NCBI RefSeq assembly: GCF_000188155.2
Contig: NZ_KE124774.1
Span: 3,106,356-3,170,355 of the forward strand
Direction: 5' to 3'
DNA: 64,000 nucleotides
Source: Methylocystis sp. ATCC 49242
GTDB taxonomy: Bacteria > Pseudomonadota > Alphaproteobacteria > Rhizobiales > Beijerinckiaceae
Position 1 is the first letter of the stretch, and every line of letters starts with the position of its first letter. The notes beneath the pieces are model-generated. The model made no database searches and was not told where the DNA came from. It saw nothing but the letters and a program-made list of their open reading frames with translations. The translations under genes and the position numbers were made by a program. Below, piece by piece: positions 27,151 to 37,091 of the stretch.

Positions 27151-28869
27151 ATGGATATGGCCGTTTCGCAGCAACCGCATTTTCTGAGCCGCGAACGGAC
27201 CATCGCCTCGCCGACCTTCAATCGCTGGCTCGTGCCCCCGGCCGCGCTGGCGATCCATCTGTGCATCGGCATGGCCTATGGATTCAGCGTCTTCTGGTTG
27301 CCGCTGTCCCGCGTCGTCGGCGGCGCCGCGCCGAAGGAATGCCCCGCTGACCTCGGCTTCTTGCCGACCATCGTCGCGACGGATTGCGACTGGAAAATCA
27401 GCTGGCTGGGCTGGACCTTCACGCTGTTTTTCGTGCTGCTCGGCTCATCGGCCGCCATCTTCGGCCACTGGCTGGAGACGGCGGGGCCGCGCAAGGCGGG
27501 TCTTGCCGCCGCCTTCTGCTGGTGCGGCGGGTTGCTGATCTCCGCGCTCGGCGTCCACCTGCATCAGATCTGGATGCTGTGGCTCGGATCCGGCGTCATC
27601 GGCGGGGTCGGACTCGGGCTTGGCTACATCTCGCCCGTCTCGACGCTCATCAAATGGTTTCCCGACCGGCGCGGCCTCGCGACGGGACTCGCCATCATGG
27701 GCTTTGGCGGCGGCGCCATGATCGGCGCGCCGCTCGCCGACAAACTGATGGGTTTTTTCGCGACGCCGATCTCTCCCGGCGTCTGGCAGACCTTCGTGGC
27801 GCTGGCCGGCGTTTATTTCATCTTCATGGTCGCCGGCGCTCTCGGTTATCGCGTGCCGCCCGACGGCTGGACGCCGGAAGGCTGGACGCCGCCGTCGCCC
27901 GCCGCCAACGCCATGGTGACGCATCGCCATGTGCATCTCGACACGGCCTGGAAGACTCCGCAGTTCTGGCTCCTTTGGGGCGTGCTCTGCCTCAATGTCT
28001 CGGCCGGCATCGGCGTGCTCGGCATGGCGTCTCCAATGCTTCAGGAAGTCTTCGGCGGCCGTCTCATCGGCCTCGACGTCGGTTTCGACGAACTGAACGC
28101 TGACCAGAAGAAGCAGATCGCCGCCATTGCGGCCGGCTTCACCGGCCTCCTGAGCCTTTGCAACATCGGCGGGCGCATCGGCTGGGCTTCGGCCTCGGAT
28201 GTCCTCGGGCGCAAGGGCGCCTATGCGATCTTCTTCATCGTCGGCTTCCTGCTCTACGCCGCCGTTCCCTTCGCGGCGAAGGGCGGCGCCGTCGCCCTTT
28301 TCGTGCTGCTCTTCGCGGTCATCATCACCATGTATGGCGGCGGTTTCTCGACGATTCCCGCCTATCTCGCGGATGTGTTCGGCACGCATCATGTTGGCGC
28401 GATCCATGGGCGCCTGCTGACCGCCTGGTCGACGGCGGGCGTGCTTGGGCCGGTGCTGGTCAATTACATCCGCGAATTTCAGCTCGCGACGGGCGCGCCG
28501 CGCGGCGCCGCTTATAACCAGACCATGTATGTGCTCGCGGGCCTGCTGCTCGTCGGTCTCGCCTGCAATCTCCTCGTCCGCCCGGTCGCGGAGAAATATT
28601 ACATGACCGATGAGGAAGTGGCGGCGGAGAAGAAGATCACCGTCGCGCAGGTGCGCGAGCAGGACGACGACATCCACGCGGATTTCGAGGATTTTGTCGA
28701 GGAGGCGCTCGAGCCTGAGGCGATCGCCGCGGCCGCGCCGACGTCGCCGCAGAAGGGCGCGGCGGGCGGGTTCTCGGCGTTGCTGATCTTCGCCTGGGCC
28801 GCAGTGGGAATTCCGCTCGCCTGGGGCGTGTCGATGACGGCGATCAAGGCGCTGGCGCTGTTCAGGTGA
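27151..28869 (+). CDS. OFA-family MFS transporter
   Basis: A 572-aa major facilitator of the oxalate/formate antiporter type. TM1 carries IHLCIGMAYGFSVFWLPL; the OFA-like GGVGLGLGYISPVSTLIKWFPDRRGLATG motif is in the fourth to fifth helix. Oddities seen: a roughly 40-residue loop after TM1 with two Cys (KECPADLG and TDCDWK), a charged insertion FDELNADQKKQ in the middle, and an acidic cytoplasmic-looking segment after TM12 followed by an extra C-terminal helix (SALLIFAWAAVGIPLAWGVSMTAIKALAL). The substrate is unknown; oxalate, formate or another carboxylate are possible. AAAGGGG precedes the ATG at 27151; ATGs at 27127 and 27157 are alternatives. Confidence 0.85.
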   Translation: MDMAVSQQPHFLSRERTIASPTFNRWLVPPAALAIHLCIGMAYGFSVFWLPLSRVVGGAAPKECPADLGFLPTIVATDCDWKISWLGWTFTLFFVLLGSSAAIFGHWLETAGPRKAGLAAAFCWCGGLLISALGVHLHQIWMLWLGSGVIGGVGLGLGYISPVSTLIKWFPDRRGLATGLAIMGFGGGAMIGAPLADKLMGFFATPISPGVWQTFVALAGVYFIFMVAGALGYRVPPDGWTPEGWTPPSPAANAMVTHRHVHLDTAWKTPQFWLLWGVLCLNVSAGIGVLGMASPMLQEVFGGRLIGLDVGFDELNADQKKQIAAIAAGFTGLLSLCNIGGRIGWASASDVLGRKGAYAIFFIVGFLLYAAVPFAAKGGAVALFVLLFAVIITMYGGGFSTIPAYLADVFGTHHVGAIHGRLLTAWSTAGVLGPVLVNYIREFQLATGAPRGAAYNQTMYVLAGLLLVGLACNLLVRPVAEKYYMTDEEVAAEKKITVAQVREQDDDIHADFEDFVEEALEPEAIAAAAPTSPQKGAAGGFSALLIFAWAAVGIPLAWGVSMTAIKALALFR

Positions 28870-28987
28870 TCGCGCGGTTCCTCGCGCCATTCTTTGCGCT
28901 CCGTTAACCAAATTGCGCAAATGGTGAAAATTCCATAGCGCGCCGCGCGCAACCATTGCGCGCAACAAGTTTCCGACGGGAGAACAG

Positions 28988-29860
28988 ATGGCGACGGCTT
29001 GCACCAATGGTCTCGACACCGGTTTCGTCGACCTCGGCTATATAAAAGTGGCGGCGCTCGGCGTCGTGCAGGGCATCACCGAGCTCCTGCCGATTTCCTC
29101 GACCGCGCATATGCGCATCGTCCCGGCGCTGCTCGGCTGGAAGGACCCGGGCTCGGCGTTTTCGGCCGCCATGCAGCTCGCCGCGCTCGCGGCGGTCGTC
29201 AGCTATTTCTGGAGCGACATCCGCACCCTCGCGGTCGGCTCCATACAGGCGATCCGGCGGCGGGACTTCAACGACTGGACCTTCCGCTTCGTGATGTGGA
29301 TCGGCTTTGCGACCGTGCCGATCGGCGTTGCGGGCATTCTCCTCTCGCATACGCTGAACACCTGCGGTTCGCCGCTGCGCTCCCTGCCGGTCATCGGCAT
29401 TTCCTGCATCGTCATGGCGGCGCTGCTCGCGATCGCGGAGCTCTACTGCAACCACAAGCGCACGCTCGACCATGTGAGCCTCAAGGACGCGATGATCGTC
29501 GGCTTCGCGCAGGTCGGCGCGCTGATCCCGGGCGTCTCCCGCTCCGGCTCGACGCTCACCGCCGCGCTGTTCCTCGACCTCAAGCGCGAGGAGGCGGCGC
29601 GCTTTTCCTTCTTGCTCGGCCTGCCGGCCATCGCGCTCGCGGGCCTCAAGGAGCTCTGGGAGCTTCACAAGGCGCATCTCGACTTCCACGGCTGGTCGGT
29701 GCTGACGCTTGGCCTTTTCGTCGCGTCGATCTCGGCCTTTGTCGCGATCTGGGGCCTGCTCCGCATTCTGGAGCGCTTCTCGGCATGGCCCTTCGTCGCC
29801 TATCGCGGATTCATCGGCGTCGTGCTGCTCGTGGGCTTTTACGCCGGATTCCTCGCCTGA
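28988..29860 (+). CDS. uppP: Undecaprenyl-diphosphate phosphatase
   Basis: Integral membrane phosphatase (BacA/UppP) recycling undecaprenyl pyrophosphate to the monophosphate carrier for peptidoglycan and other envelope polymers; its presence often confers bacitracin tolerance. The 290-aa protein has both conserved motifs: QGITELLPISSTAHMRI (about 27-43) and IPGVSRSGSTLTAAL (about 178-192) with catalytic Ser and Arg. GGGAG precedes the ATG. A terminator follows. Confidence 0.95.
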   Translation: MATACTNGLDTGFVDLGYIKVAALGVVQGITELLPISSTAHMRIVPALLGWKDPGSAFSAAMQLAALAAVVSYFWSDIRTLAVGSIQAIRRRDFNDWTFRFVMWIGFATVPIGVAGILLSHTLNTCGSPLRSLPVIGISCIVMAALLAIAELYCNHKRTLDHVSLKDAMIVGFAQVGALIPGVSRSGSTLTAALFLDLKREEAARFSFLLGLPAIALAGLKELWELHKAHLDFHGWSVLTLGLFVASISAFVAIWGLLRILERFSAWPFVAYRGFIGVVLLVGFYAGFLA

Positions 29861-29886
29861 GGCGCAGGCCGCTTTTCCGATTGGTT

Positions 29887-29920
29887 CGGGGCCGGGGCTG
29901 ATCCCGGCCCCCCATTTTTG
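29887..29920 (+). terminator. Terminator of uppP
   Basis: Stem GGGGCCGGG / CCCGGCCCC around a GCTGAT loop followed by CCATTTTTG, 26 nt after the uppP stop. A strong rho-independent terminator. Confidence 0.85.
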
Positions 29921-30020
29921 GGAGGTGCCGGCCGCATCCGCTCGTCGCTAAATTTCCCTTGCTGAACCAATGCCTTACATCGGCGTAGCGGTTCGGTCGA
30001 ATTCCCAAGGGGCGAGGTCG

Positions 30021-30239
30021 ATGACTCGAGCGGAAAATACCAGCGCTTCAAAATACGCCACAGACATGCCAGATCGGTTGGCGCGCGCGAAAGAGGAGCG
30101 CAGGCGGGAGGCCGCCGTTTTGAAACTCTGGAGCGCCTACCGCCTCATCGACGATCCCATGACGCGCGCGGTCGTGCAGTTTGCGCTGCGACGGCTCGCC
30201 ACAAGGCCGCATTGCCAGATGTTCCACCCTTCGAGGTGA
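30021..30239 (+). CDS. Small hypothetical protein
   Basis: A 72-aa very basic and helical protein (MPDRLARAKEERRREAAVLKLWSAYRLIDDPMTRAVVQFALRRLA in two parts) with GGGGCGAGG before the ATG at 30021. No family recognised. The helical, DPMTRAVVQFAL-type second half resembles short rhizobial hypothetical proteins of about this size. It could be real; coding evidence is the good ribosome site and plausible composition. Converges on ccrM. Confidence 0.5.
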   Translation: MTRAENTSASKYATDMPDRLARAKEERRREAAVLKLWSAYRLIDDPMTRAVVQFALRRLATRPHCQMFHPSR

Positions 30240-30264
30240 ACGACGGCGACGCCCGGCTCGAGGC

Positions 30265-31443
<1,179 letters not shown>

Positions 31444-31590
31444 TCACTCAACACCACATACGCTACCAACACGTGCGATGATGCCGGAACGAGGTAAAAG
31501 CCGCGTATAGGAAGCGTGGGCGCTACCGTCTCTTTTTCGAACGGATATCTTAAGGAAAAGAAAAGGTTATCAGAAGGTTTCCAGCGCCCC

Positions 31591-32205
31591 TCAGGACTTG
31601 TCGCGTAACGGCGCAAAACTGAAACGATGCACGGGAGTAGGCCCTATCCTCTCCAGCGCGTCGAGATGACGCCTCGCGCCGTAGCCGGCGTTGGTCTCGA
31701 AACCATAGTCGGGATAGGCCGCCGCCAGCCGCCGCATCATGCCGTCGCGCGCGACCTTTGCGACGATGGACGCGGCGGCGATGGACAGCGCCAGGGCGTC
31801 GCCCTTGACGATGGCGCGGCAGTGGCAGGCCAGCGGCGGCGGATCGCGCCCGTCGACGAGCACGAAGGCGGGCGCCAGCGAAAGTCCGGCGACCGCGCGC
31901 GCCATGGCGGCGAGAGACGCCTGCCGGATGTTCATCGCGTCGATTTCCGGGGGCGTGACGAAGGCGACGCTGACCGCTTGCGCGGTGGACAGAATTCTCT
32001 CGAAGGCGGCCTCGCGTTCCCTCGGGCCGAGAGCCTTCGAATCATTCACGCCAAGCGGCAGGCGGGCGGGATCGAGAATGACCGCCGCCGCCGCCACGGG
32101 GCCGGCGAGGGGACCACGGCCGACCTCGTCGACGCCGGCGACAGGCCAAACGCCTTGCCGACGCAGCCGGCCTTCGAGACGAAAATCCGGGCCCATCGAA
32201 ATCAT
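31591..32205 (-). CDS. rnhB: Ribonuclease HII
   Basis: Endonuclease cutting the RNA strand of RNA-DNA hybrids and removing misincorporated ribonucleotides. 204 aa with all acidic catalytic residues: D26-E27 in GVDEVGRGPLAGPV, D118 in VLVDGRD and D136 in IVKGDALAL, plus the AAASIVAKVARD motif. The frame extends upstream, but the homology starts only with MISMGPDFRLE; ATG at 32205 or 32196 are both possible. It is downstream of nothing on its strand; ccrM follows it after a 147-nt gap. Confidence 0.93.
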   Translation of the reverse strand: MISMGPDFRLEGRLRRQGVWPVAGVDEVGRGPLAGPVAAAAVILDPARLPLGVNDSKALGPREREAAFERILSTAQAVSVAFVTPPEIDAMNIRQASLAAMARAVAGLSLAPAFVLVDGRDPPPLACHCRAIVKGDALALSIAAASIVAKVARDGMMRRLAAAYPDYGFETNAGYGARRHLDALERIGPTPVHRFSFAPLRDKS

Positions 32206-32350
32206 GGGGAGAAACCGCCGTTCACAGAGGTCTTTCCGGTTCAGCTTCAGCTTTGCTAAAGAAATGCAAACAAGCGCCGGAAGGCGTGGCCTGGCGAGAA
32301 TCGGCCCCGTGCGGCGGGGCGAGGCGGGCAAGGAGCGCAGGAGGCATCTT

Positions 32351-32842
32351 ATGGAACAGCAAAGCGCGGCGACTATGGGCATGGCAACCGAAAAGTCGGT
32401 CGAAGCGGCGACTTATCCGAAGGAAAAGGCGCTTCCGGCGGTCTCGGGCGCCGCGCCGGCCCCGCCGATCACAAACGATGCGGAGCACAATGGGGTCTTT
32501 CGAAAACTCGTCTCGGGCGACGACGACATCATCGGCCTCGTCGCCTATTCGCTTTACAAGCAGAACAAGATCGACTGGATGCGCGCTTTCGAGAGCCAGA
32601 ACGGCCGCGCGCCGAACGATCAGGAATTCGCCTCCTACATCATTGGCGAGAACACGCCGCGCCGTGTGGCGACCTATCGCTTCCTGGCCGAATCGACGGT
32701 CGATCGCTCCACGCCGGGGAGCTATGGGGGGCGCCGCCCGCTGTTGAGCGCCACGATGCAGATTTTCTACGGCCTGTTCGGCGTCGCCGCCGTCGCGGCG
32801 CTCATCGTGCTGCTGCGTTTCTTCTTTTCATTGAAGCACTAG
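32351..32842 (+). CDS. Membrane protein of unknown function
   Basis: A 163-aa protein. Residues 1-45 are low-complexity and polar; 46-120 form a soluble helical domain (FRKLVSGDDDIIGLVAYSLYKQNKIDWMRAF, then GRAPNDQEFASYIIGENTPRRVATYRFLAE); residues about 137-158 form one membrane helix (IFYGLFGVAAVAALIVLLRFFF). The VAYSLYKQNKIDW pattern recurs in several alphaproteobacterial hypothetical proteins that I cannot assign a function to. AGGAGG sits 7 nt before the ATG at 32351. It is divergent from rnhB and converges on the radical SAM gene. A repeat element starts right at its stop. Confidence 0.7.
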   Translation: MEQQSAATMGMATEKSVEAATYPKEKALPAVSGAAPAPPITNDAEHNGVFRKLVSGDDDIIGLVAYSLYKQNKIDWMRAFESQNGRAPNDQEFASYIIGENTPRRVATYRFLAESTVDRSTPGSYGGRRPLLSATMQIFYGLFGVAAVAALIVLLRFFFSLKH

Positions 32843-32943
32843 GGCAAATTCGGCGAATTTGAATTCTCCGAATCTGCTCTCGCTTCATTTTCTGTCGCGC
32901 GTTCAAGCGGAAAACCGCCTGCACTTTTCCTGAACGCGCTCCA
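32843..32943. repeat. Dispersed palindromic repeat, copy 2 (inverted)
   Basis: On the minus strand this carries the same GCGTTCAGGAAAAGTG-AGGCGGTTTTCCG-TTGAA module as copy 1 at 14531 and the same AATTCGCCGAATTTG module, separated by about 35 extra bases. The second module is itself a hairpin (TTCGGAGAATT / AATTCGCCGAA). It fills the gap between two convergent genes. Confidence 0.75.
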
Positions 32944-32950
32944 GCCGCGC

Positions 32951-34063
32951 TCAAAACAACGCGAGCTGCTGCGGCGCGCGCCGCGGCGGTTCGAAGAGAT
33001 CGGTCCGCAGTCGCGTCTGCGAAAAGCCGAGGCGCTTGGAGGCGACCTCAAATCGGCGCCCGATCATCCAGGCGTAAGGGCCGTCGCCGGTCATGCGCTT
33101 GCCGAAGGCGGCGTCGTAGATTTTCCCGCCGCGCGTGGAGCGCACGAGCGACAGGGCGCGCCGCGCCTTGTCGGGAAAATTGGCGACGAGCCACTCGCTG
33201 AAAATGTCGCGCAGTTCGAGCGGCAGGCGCAGCATGATATAGCCCGCCTCCCGCGCCCCCGCGGCGTGGGCGCGGGTCAGGATCGTCTCGATCTCCTCGT
33301 CATTGACAGCCGGTATGATCGGCGCGGTCATCACGGCGACGGGAACGCCGGCCGCGGCCAGCTTCTCGATGGCGTCGAGCCGGCGCTCGGGCGTCGCGGC
33401 GCGCGGCTCCATGATGCGCGCAAGACGCGGATCGAGCGTCGTCACCGACAGCGCGACTTTCACCAGGCCCTGCTCGGCCATGGGCGCGAGCAGATCGAGA
33501 TCGCGCAGCACCAGCGCTGATTTCGTCACAATGCCGACCGGATGTTTCGCGCGCGCCAGCACTTCGAGAATCGAGCGCATCACGCGGTGGCGTCTTTCCG
33601 CCGGCTGATAGGGGTCGGTGTTGGAGCCGATGGCGATCATCTTCGGGACATAGTTCGGCGCCGACAATTCGCGCTCGAGAATCTGCGCCGCGCCGTCCTT
33701 GACGAAGATTTCCGTTTCGAAATCGAGGCCGGGAGACAGGCCCATATACGCGTGCGTTGGCCGTGCGAAACAATAGACGCAGCCATGCTCGCAACCGCGA
33801 TAGGGATTGATCGAGCGATCGAAGGAAATGTCGCGCGAATCGTTCTTGGTGATGATCGAACGCGGCTTCTCGACGTGAATATTGGTCTTCAGTGCGTCCA
33901 GCGTTCCGAGCGCGCCCCAGCCGTCGTCGATTTCCTCGCGGGTCTCCTTTTCAAAGCGCCCGCTGCGCTTCGAGACCGCGCCGCGTCCGCGCCGGCGCTC
34001 GGCGTCGATCAACCCGCCGATCCGCGCCCCCGCGTCTGGCGCAATTTCCGCCAAATGGCCCAT
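32951..34063 (-). CDS. PA0069-family radical SAM protein
   Basis: A 370-aa radical SAM protein of the SplB-like PA0069 family, function unknown. The start of the conserved region GRGAVSKRSGRFE is followed by the cluster motif CEHGCVYCFARPTHAYMG, then IAIGSNTDPYQPAE, typical of the spore-photoproduct-lyase-like group. It ends with a QLALF-type C-terminal peptide resembling a sliding-clamp-binding motif, which is suggestive of a link to DNA but unproven. GTGGAG, 6 nt before the ATG at 34063, favours that start; an upstream ATG at 34186 would add 41 residues not typical of the family. Confidence 0.85.
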   Translation of the reverse strand: MGHLAEIAPDAGARIGGLIDAERRRGRGAVSKRSGRFEKETREEIDDGWGALGTLDALKTNIHVEKPRSIITKNDSRDISFDRSINPYRGCEHGCVYCFARPTHAYMGLSPGLDFETEIFVKDGAAQILERELSAPNYVPKMIAIGSNTDPYQPAERRHRVMRSILEVLARAKHPVGIVTKSALVLRDLDLLAPMAEQGLVKVALSVTTLDPRLARIMEPRAATPERRLDAIEKLAAAGVPVAVMTAPIIPAVNDEEIETILTRAHAAGAREAGYIMLRLPLELRDIFSEWLVANFPDKARRALSLVRSTRGGKIYDAAFGKRMTGDGPYAWMIGRRFEVASKRLGFSQTRLRTDLFEPPRRAPQQLALF

Positions 34064-34292
34064 GACGAACTCCACCCGTTCCGTGACAGTGACGGGAGGC
34101 CCTCGCTCCGTCGCGACGAAAGCGCGCGACAGCCCGGGCCTCCCACGCAGTCGCAACACGCAACGCAACTCACTGGGGACTTCCATGCCCCGCCATGGCT
34201 CGACCTGCCGCTGCGGAACATAACCAGAATAAAGAACAATTATAGAACAAAATTTCGGGACGCAAGAGGCGTTCGGCGGATTCGTTCCGGCA

Positions 34293-34327
34293 ATAAAAAA
34301 CGCGCCGCCCCTTGCGAGGCGGCGCGC
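34293..34327 (-). terminator. Terminator of hss
   Basis: Stem GCGCCGCC / GGCGGCGC with loop TCGCAAGG, followed on the minus strand by TTTTTTATTG, 29 nt after the hss stop. A clear rho-independent terminator. Confidence 0.88.
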
Positions 34328-34356
34328 GCGTAAGCGGATCGGCTTTTTTTGCGGCT

Positions 34357-35790
34357 TCAGCGCACCAGAATGTTTTTGAACTGCCAGGGATCGCTCTCGT
34401 CGATGTCCTCCGGGAAGAGGCCGGGGCGGCCCTCGAGCGGCGTCCAGTCGGTGTAATAGCCTTTCACGGGGCCGAGATAGGGCAGTTGCACTTCAAGGCA
34501 GCGCTTGTAGTCGACCTCGTCGGCCTCGACGATTCCGGCCTCCGGATTCTCGAGCGCCCAGACCATGCCGGCGAGCGCGGCGGAGGCGACCTGCAGGCCG
34601 GTCGCGTTCTGGTAGGGAGCGAGGTCGCGCGTCTCCTCGATCGAAAGCTGCGAGCCGTACCAATAGGCGTTCTTGGCATGGCCATAGAGCAGCACGCCCA
34701 GTTCGTCGATCCCGTCGACGATCTCGTTCTCGTCGAGAATCTTCCAGCTGTCCTGCATCTTCCCGGCCTGCCCGAACATCTCGTGCAGCGAGAGCACCGC
34801 GTCGTCGGCCGGGTGATAGGCGTAATGGCAGGTCGGGCGATAGACGGCCTTGCCGGAGGCGTCGCGCACGGTGAGATAGTCGGCGATCGAGATCGACTCA
34901 TTGTGCGTGACGAGGAAGCCGTATTGCGGCCCCGGCGTCGGGCACCACGAGCGCACGCGCGTGTTGGCGCCAGGAGAGAGCAGATAGATCGCCGCGCCGC
35001 AGCCCGTCGAATGCGTGCGGCCGATGTCCGGCAGCGACTTTTCATGCGTGCCCCAGCCGAGTTCGGCGGGCTGCATGCCTTCGGAGACGAAGCCCTCGAC
35101 TGACCATGTGTTGACGAAGACGTTGCGGGGCTTCGGGTCGCGGGCGCGCTGCGTGTCGCGCTCGGCGATGTGGACGCCCTTGAGCCCGAGCTTCTGCGCC
35201 AGCGCGCCCCATTCGGCGCGGGTCGTCGGCTCCCGGTCGAGGACGCCCGTGTCCTTGGCGATGTTCACCAGCGCCTGCTTCACGAACCAGGAAACCATGC
35301 CGGGGTTGGCGCCGACGCAGGAAACGGCGGTGGAGCCGCCCGGATTCTTGCGACGCTCCTCGAGGACCGTCTCGCGCAGGGCGTAATTGGTGCGGCCTTC
35401 GTTACCCTTGCTCTTGTCGAAATAGAAGCCGGGCCAGGGCTCGACGACCGTGTCGACATAAAGCGCCTTCAGTTCGCGCGCTAGCTGCATGATGGCGAGC
35501 GAGGAGACGTCGACCGAGAGATTGACGATGAAGCCCTGTCCGTCGCCCTTGGTCAGGAGCGGCGTCAGCACCTCGCGGTAGTTCTCCGGCGTGAGGCCGG
35601 TCTTGATAAAGGCGACGCCGCGCTCGTCGAGCAGGCGACGGTGCGTGTCGACGGGATCGATGACCGTGAAGCGGCTCTTGTCGAAGTCGAAATGGCGCTC
35701 GATCAGGGGCAGGATGCCGCGCCCGATGGAGCCGAATCCGATCAGAACGATCGGGCCGGTGATTTTGCCATAGACGGGCCAGACGGACAT
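34357..35790 (-). CDS. hss: Homospermidine synthase
   Basis: NAD-dependent bacterial homospermidine synthase making sym-homospermidine from putrescine (two putrescine, or putrescine plus spermidine). The 477-aa protein starts with an N-terminal Rossmann motif (VLIGFGSIGRGILPLI), and carries EPWPGFYFDKSKGNEGRTNYALRE and NPGMVSWFVKQAL, as in the Blastochloris and rhizobial enzymes. Length is normal. AGGAGA precedes the ATG at 35790; a longer frame is open. A strong terminator follows, so it is probably monocistronic. Confidence 0.94.
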   Translation of the reverse strand: MSVWPVYGKITGPIVLIGFGSIGRGILPLIERHFDFDKSRFTVIDPVDTHRRLLDERGVAFIKTGLTPENYREVLTPLLTKGDGQGFIVNLSVDVSSLAIMQLARELKALYVDTVVEPWPGFYFDKSKGNEGRTNYALRETVLEERRKNPGGSTAVSCVGANPGMVSWFVKQALVNIAKDTGVLDREPTTRAEWGALAQKLGLKGVHIAERDTQRARDPKPRNVFVNTWSVEGFVSEGMQPAELGWGTHEKSLPDIGRTHSTGCGAAIYLLSPGANTRVRSWCPTPGPQYGFLVTHNESISIADYLTVRDASGKAVYRPTCHYAYHPADDAVLSLHEMFGQAGKMQDSWKILDENEIVDGIDELGVLLYGHAKNAYWYGSQLSIEETRDLAPYQNATGLQVASAALAGMVWALENPEAGIVEADEVDYKRCLEVQLPYLGPVKGYYTDWTPLEGRPGLFPEDIDESDPWQFKNILVR

Positions 35791-35994
35791 GGGCGGGTCT
35801 CCTGCGGGAATGATTGTTGCGCTGCGATAAAGCAAGAGTGGGTGTGATAATCAAGCCCGGCGGGACCGCGGCTTTCGATCGCCCCGGCCGGCGCGCGGCT
35901 TTCGGGCGCTCCGTCTCGCCTCCCGCCGCGGCCACGCTTGATTGTGACGCAAGCTTCGTTTCAGTTTCGGGGCGCGAAACGCGGAGGTTCGGAC

Positions 35995-36987
35995 ATGAAG
36001 CGTTCGGCGGAGGCCCGGGAGTCTCCCGCCGCCGAGGGATCGGCGCCGCGGCGCGACGTCGTGGCCGGGCCCGCGTCAGCCGGACCGCAGAAGGCGCGGC
36101 CAGTAAAACTCGCTCCCGAGGACTCGACGGAGGACGCCGCGATTTGCGTCTTCCTCTCCGCGCTCGACCAGTTCGAAGCCAATGCAAGAGCGTTACGGGC
36201 GCAGGAAGATCCGGAATGCGTCCACCAGATGCGGGTGGCGCTGCGCCGGCTGCGCGCCGCCATCGGCCTGTTCCGCAACGCGCTTTCGGGACCGGCGTTA
36301 GACGCCGCGCGCGAGCGCGCGAAGGCGATTGCGTCCGTTCTCGGCGCCGCGCGAGATTGGGACGTGTTTCGCGAGATGCTCGAGGCCGGCCCGCGCGCGG
36401 CCTTTGAGCAGGAGCCGAGTTTCTTTGCGCTGCTCGACGCCGTGGCGTCGCGCCGCGCGACGGCCTATGCGCAGGCGCGCGCCAAGCTCGACGAAACGCA
36501 GGCGGTGCAATTCGTCGCGGAGTTCCGGGCGGCGATCGAGCTGCGCGACTGGAATGCGGCGGCGGACGCGCGCGACGAGGGCTCTGCGAAAGGCTTCGCG
36601 CAAGCGGCGCTGACGCGGCTGCGCAAGCGCGTGATGAAAAAAAGCAGGGGACTGGCTGATCTGTCGCCCGAGGATCGTCACCAGGCGCGCATCGCGCTGA
36701 AAAAGGCGCGCTATGGCGCGGAGTTTTTCCAGAGCCTTTTCCCGCATCGGCGCGGCGCGCGCAGATTTTCCCGCGCGCTCGCCGAATTGCAGGACGGACT
36801 CGGCGCCTTCAACGACATGGAGACGGTGACGCCGCTGCTCGACGAGATCGACGCCGGGGACGGCGGCGTGACGATGCGCGCGTCAGCCTTCGTGCGCGGC
36901 TGGTTCGCCCATGCGGCGCGGGCCGGCGTCGAACATGCGCGGGAAAGCGAGAAGCGGCTGAAGGAGCTGGCGCCGTTCTGGAGCTGA
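35995..36987 (+). CDS. CHAD domain protein
   Basis: A 330-aa protein with a disordered N-terminal tail of about 50 residues and then a CHAD domain: two four-helix repeats rich in conserved His, Arg and Lys (CVHQMRVALRRLRAAIGLFRN; HQARIALKKARYGAEFF). CHAD domains bind inorganic polyphosphate and can sit on polyphosphate granules. The usual partner, a CYTH triphosphatase domain, is absent from this chain and not seen next to it. GGAGG precedes the ATG at 35995. Confidence 0.88.
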   Translation: MKRSAEARESPAAEGSAPRRDVVAGPASAGPQKARPVKLAPEDSTEDAAICVFLSALDQFEANARALRAQEDPECVHQMRVALRRLRAAIGLFRNALSGPALDAARERAKAIASVLGAARDWDVFREMLEAGPRAAFEQEPSFFALLDAVASRRATAYAQARAKLDETQAVQFVAEFRAAIELRDWNAAADARDEGSAKGFAQAALTRLRKRVMKKSRGLADLSPEDRHQARIALKKARYGAEFFQSLFPHRRGARRFSRALAELQDGLGAFNDMETVTPLLDEIDAGDGGVTMRASAFVRGWFAHAARAGVEHARESEKRLKELAPFWS

Positions 36988-36994
36988 CGCTCGA

Positions 36995-37023
36995 CTCTTT
37001 CCCCTTCGGATAGAAGGGGAGAG
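36995..37023 (+). terminator. Hairpin after the CHAD gene
   Basis: Inverted repeat CTCT-CCCCTTC / GAAGGGG-AGAG, 8 nt after the CHAD stop, followed by CCCCCCGTCTTTCTT. A probable terminator although the T-run is imperfect. Confidence 0.5.
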
Positions 37024-37039
37024 CCCCCCGTCTTTCTTC

Positions 37040-37085
37040 CGTCAACGCATTTGTTCACGCGAACCGGTTTCCGCTTCGCTCAAAA
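37040..37085. repeat. REP-like element between CHAD and the acyltransferase fusion
   Basis: Contains GTTCACGCGAACCGGTTTCCGCTTCGCTCAAAA, whose core (on the minus strand AAGCGGAAACCGGTTCGCG) is a pattern I recognise from Rhizobiales intergenic repeats. It resembles the GCGGTTTTCCG core of the two other repeats and also lies between convergent genes. Confidence 0.45.
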
Positions 37086-37091
37086 GACGCT

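Noticed and set aside
31444-31590. CtrA-type control site upstream of ccrM
   Set aside because: I looked for TTAA-N7-TTAA and found only TTAAG with a wrongly spaced partner, which is not enough to claim a site.
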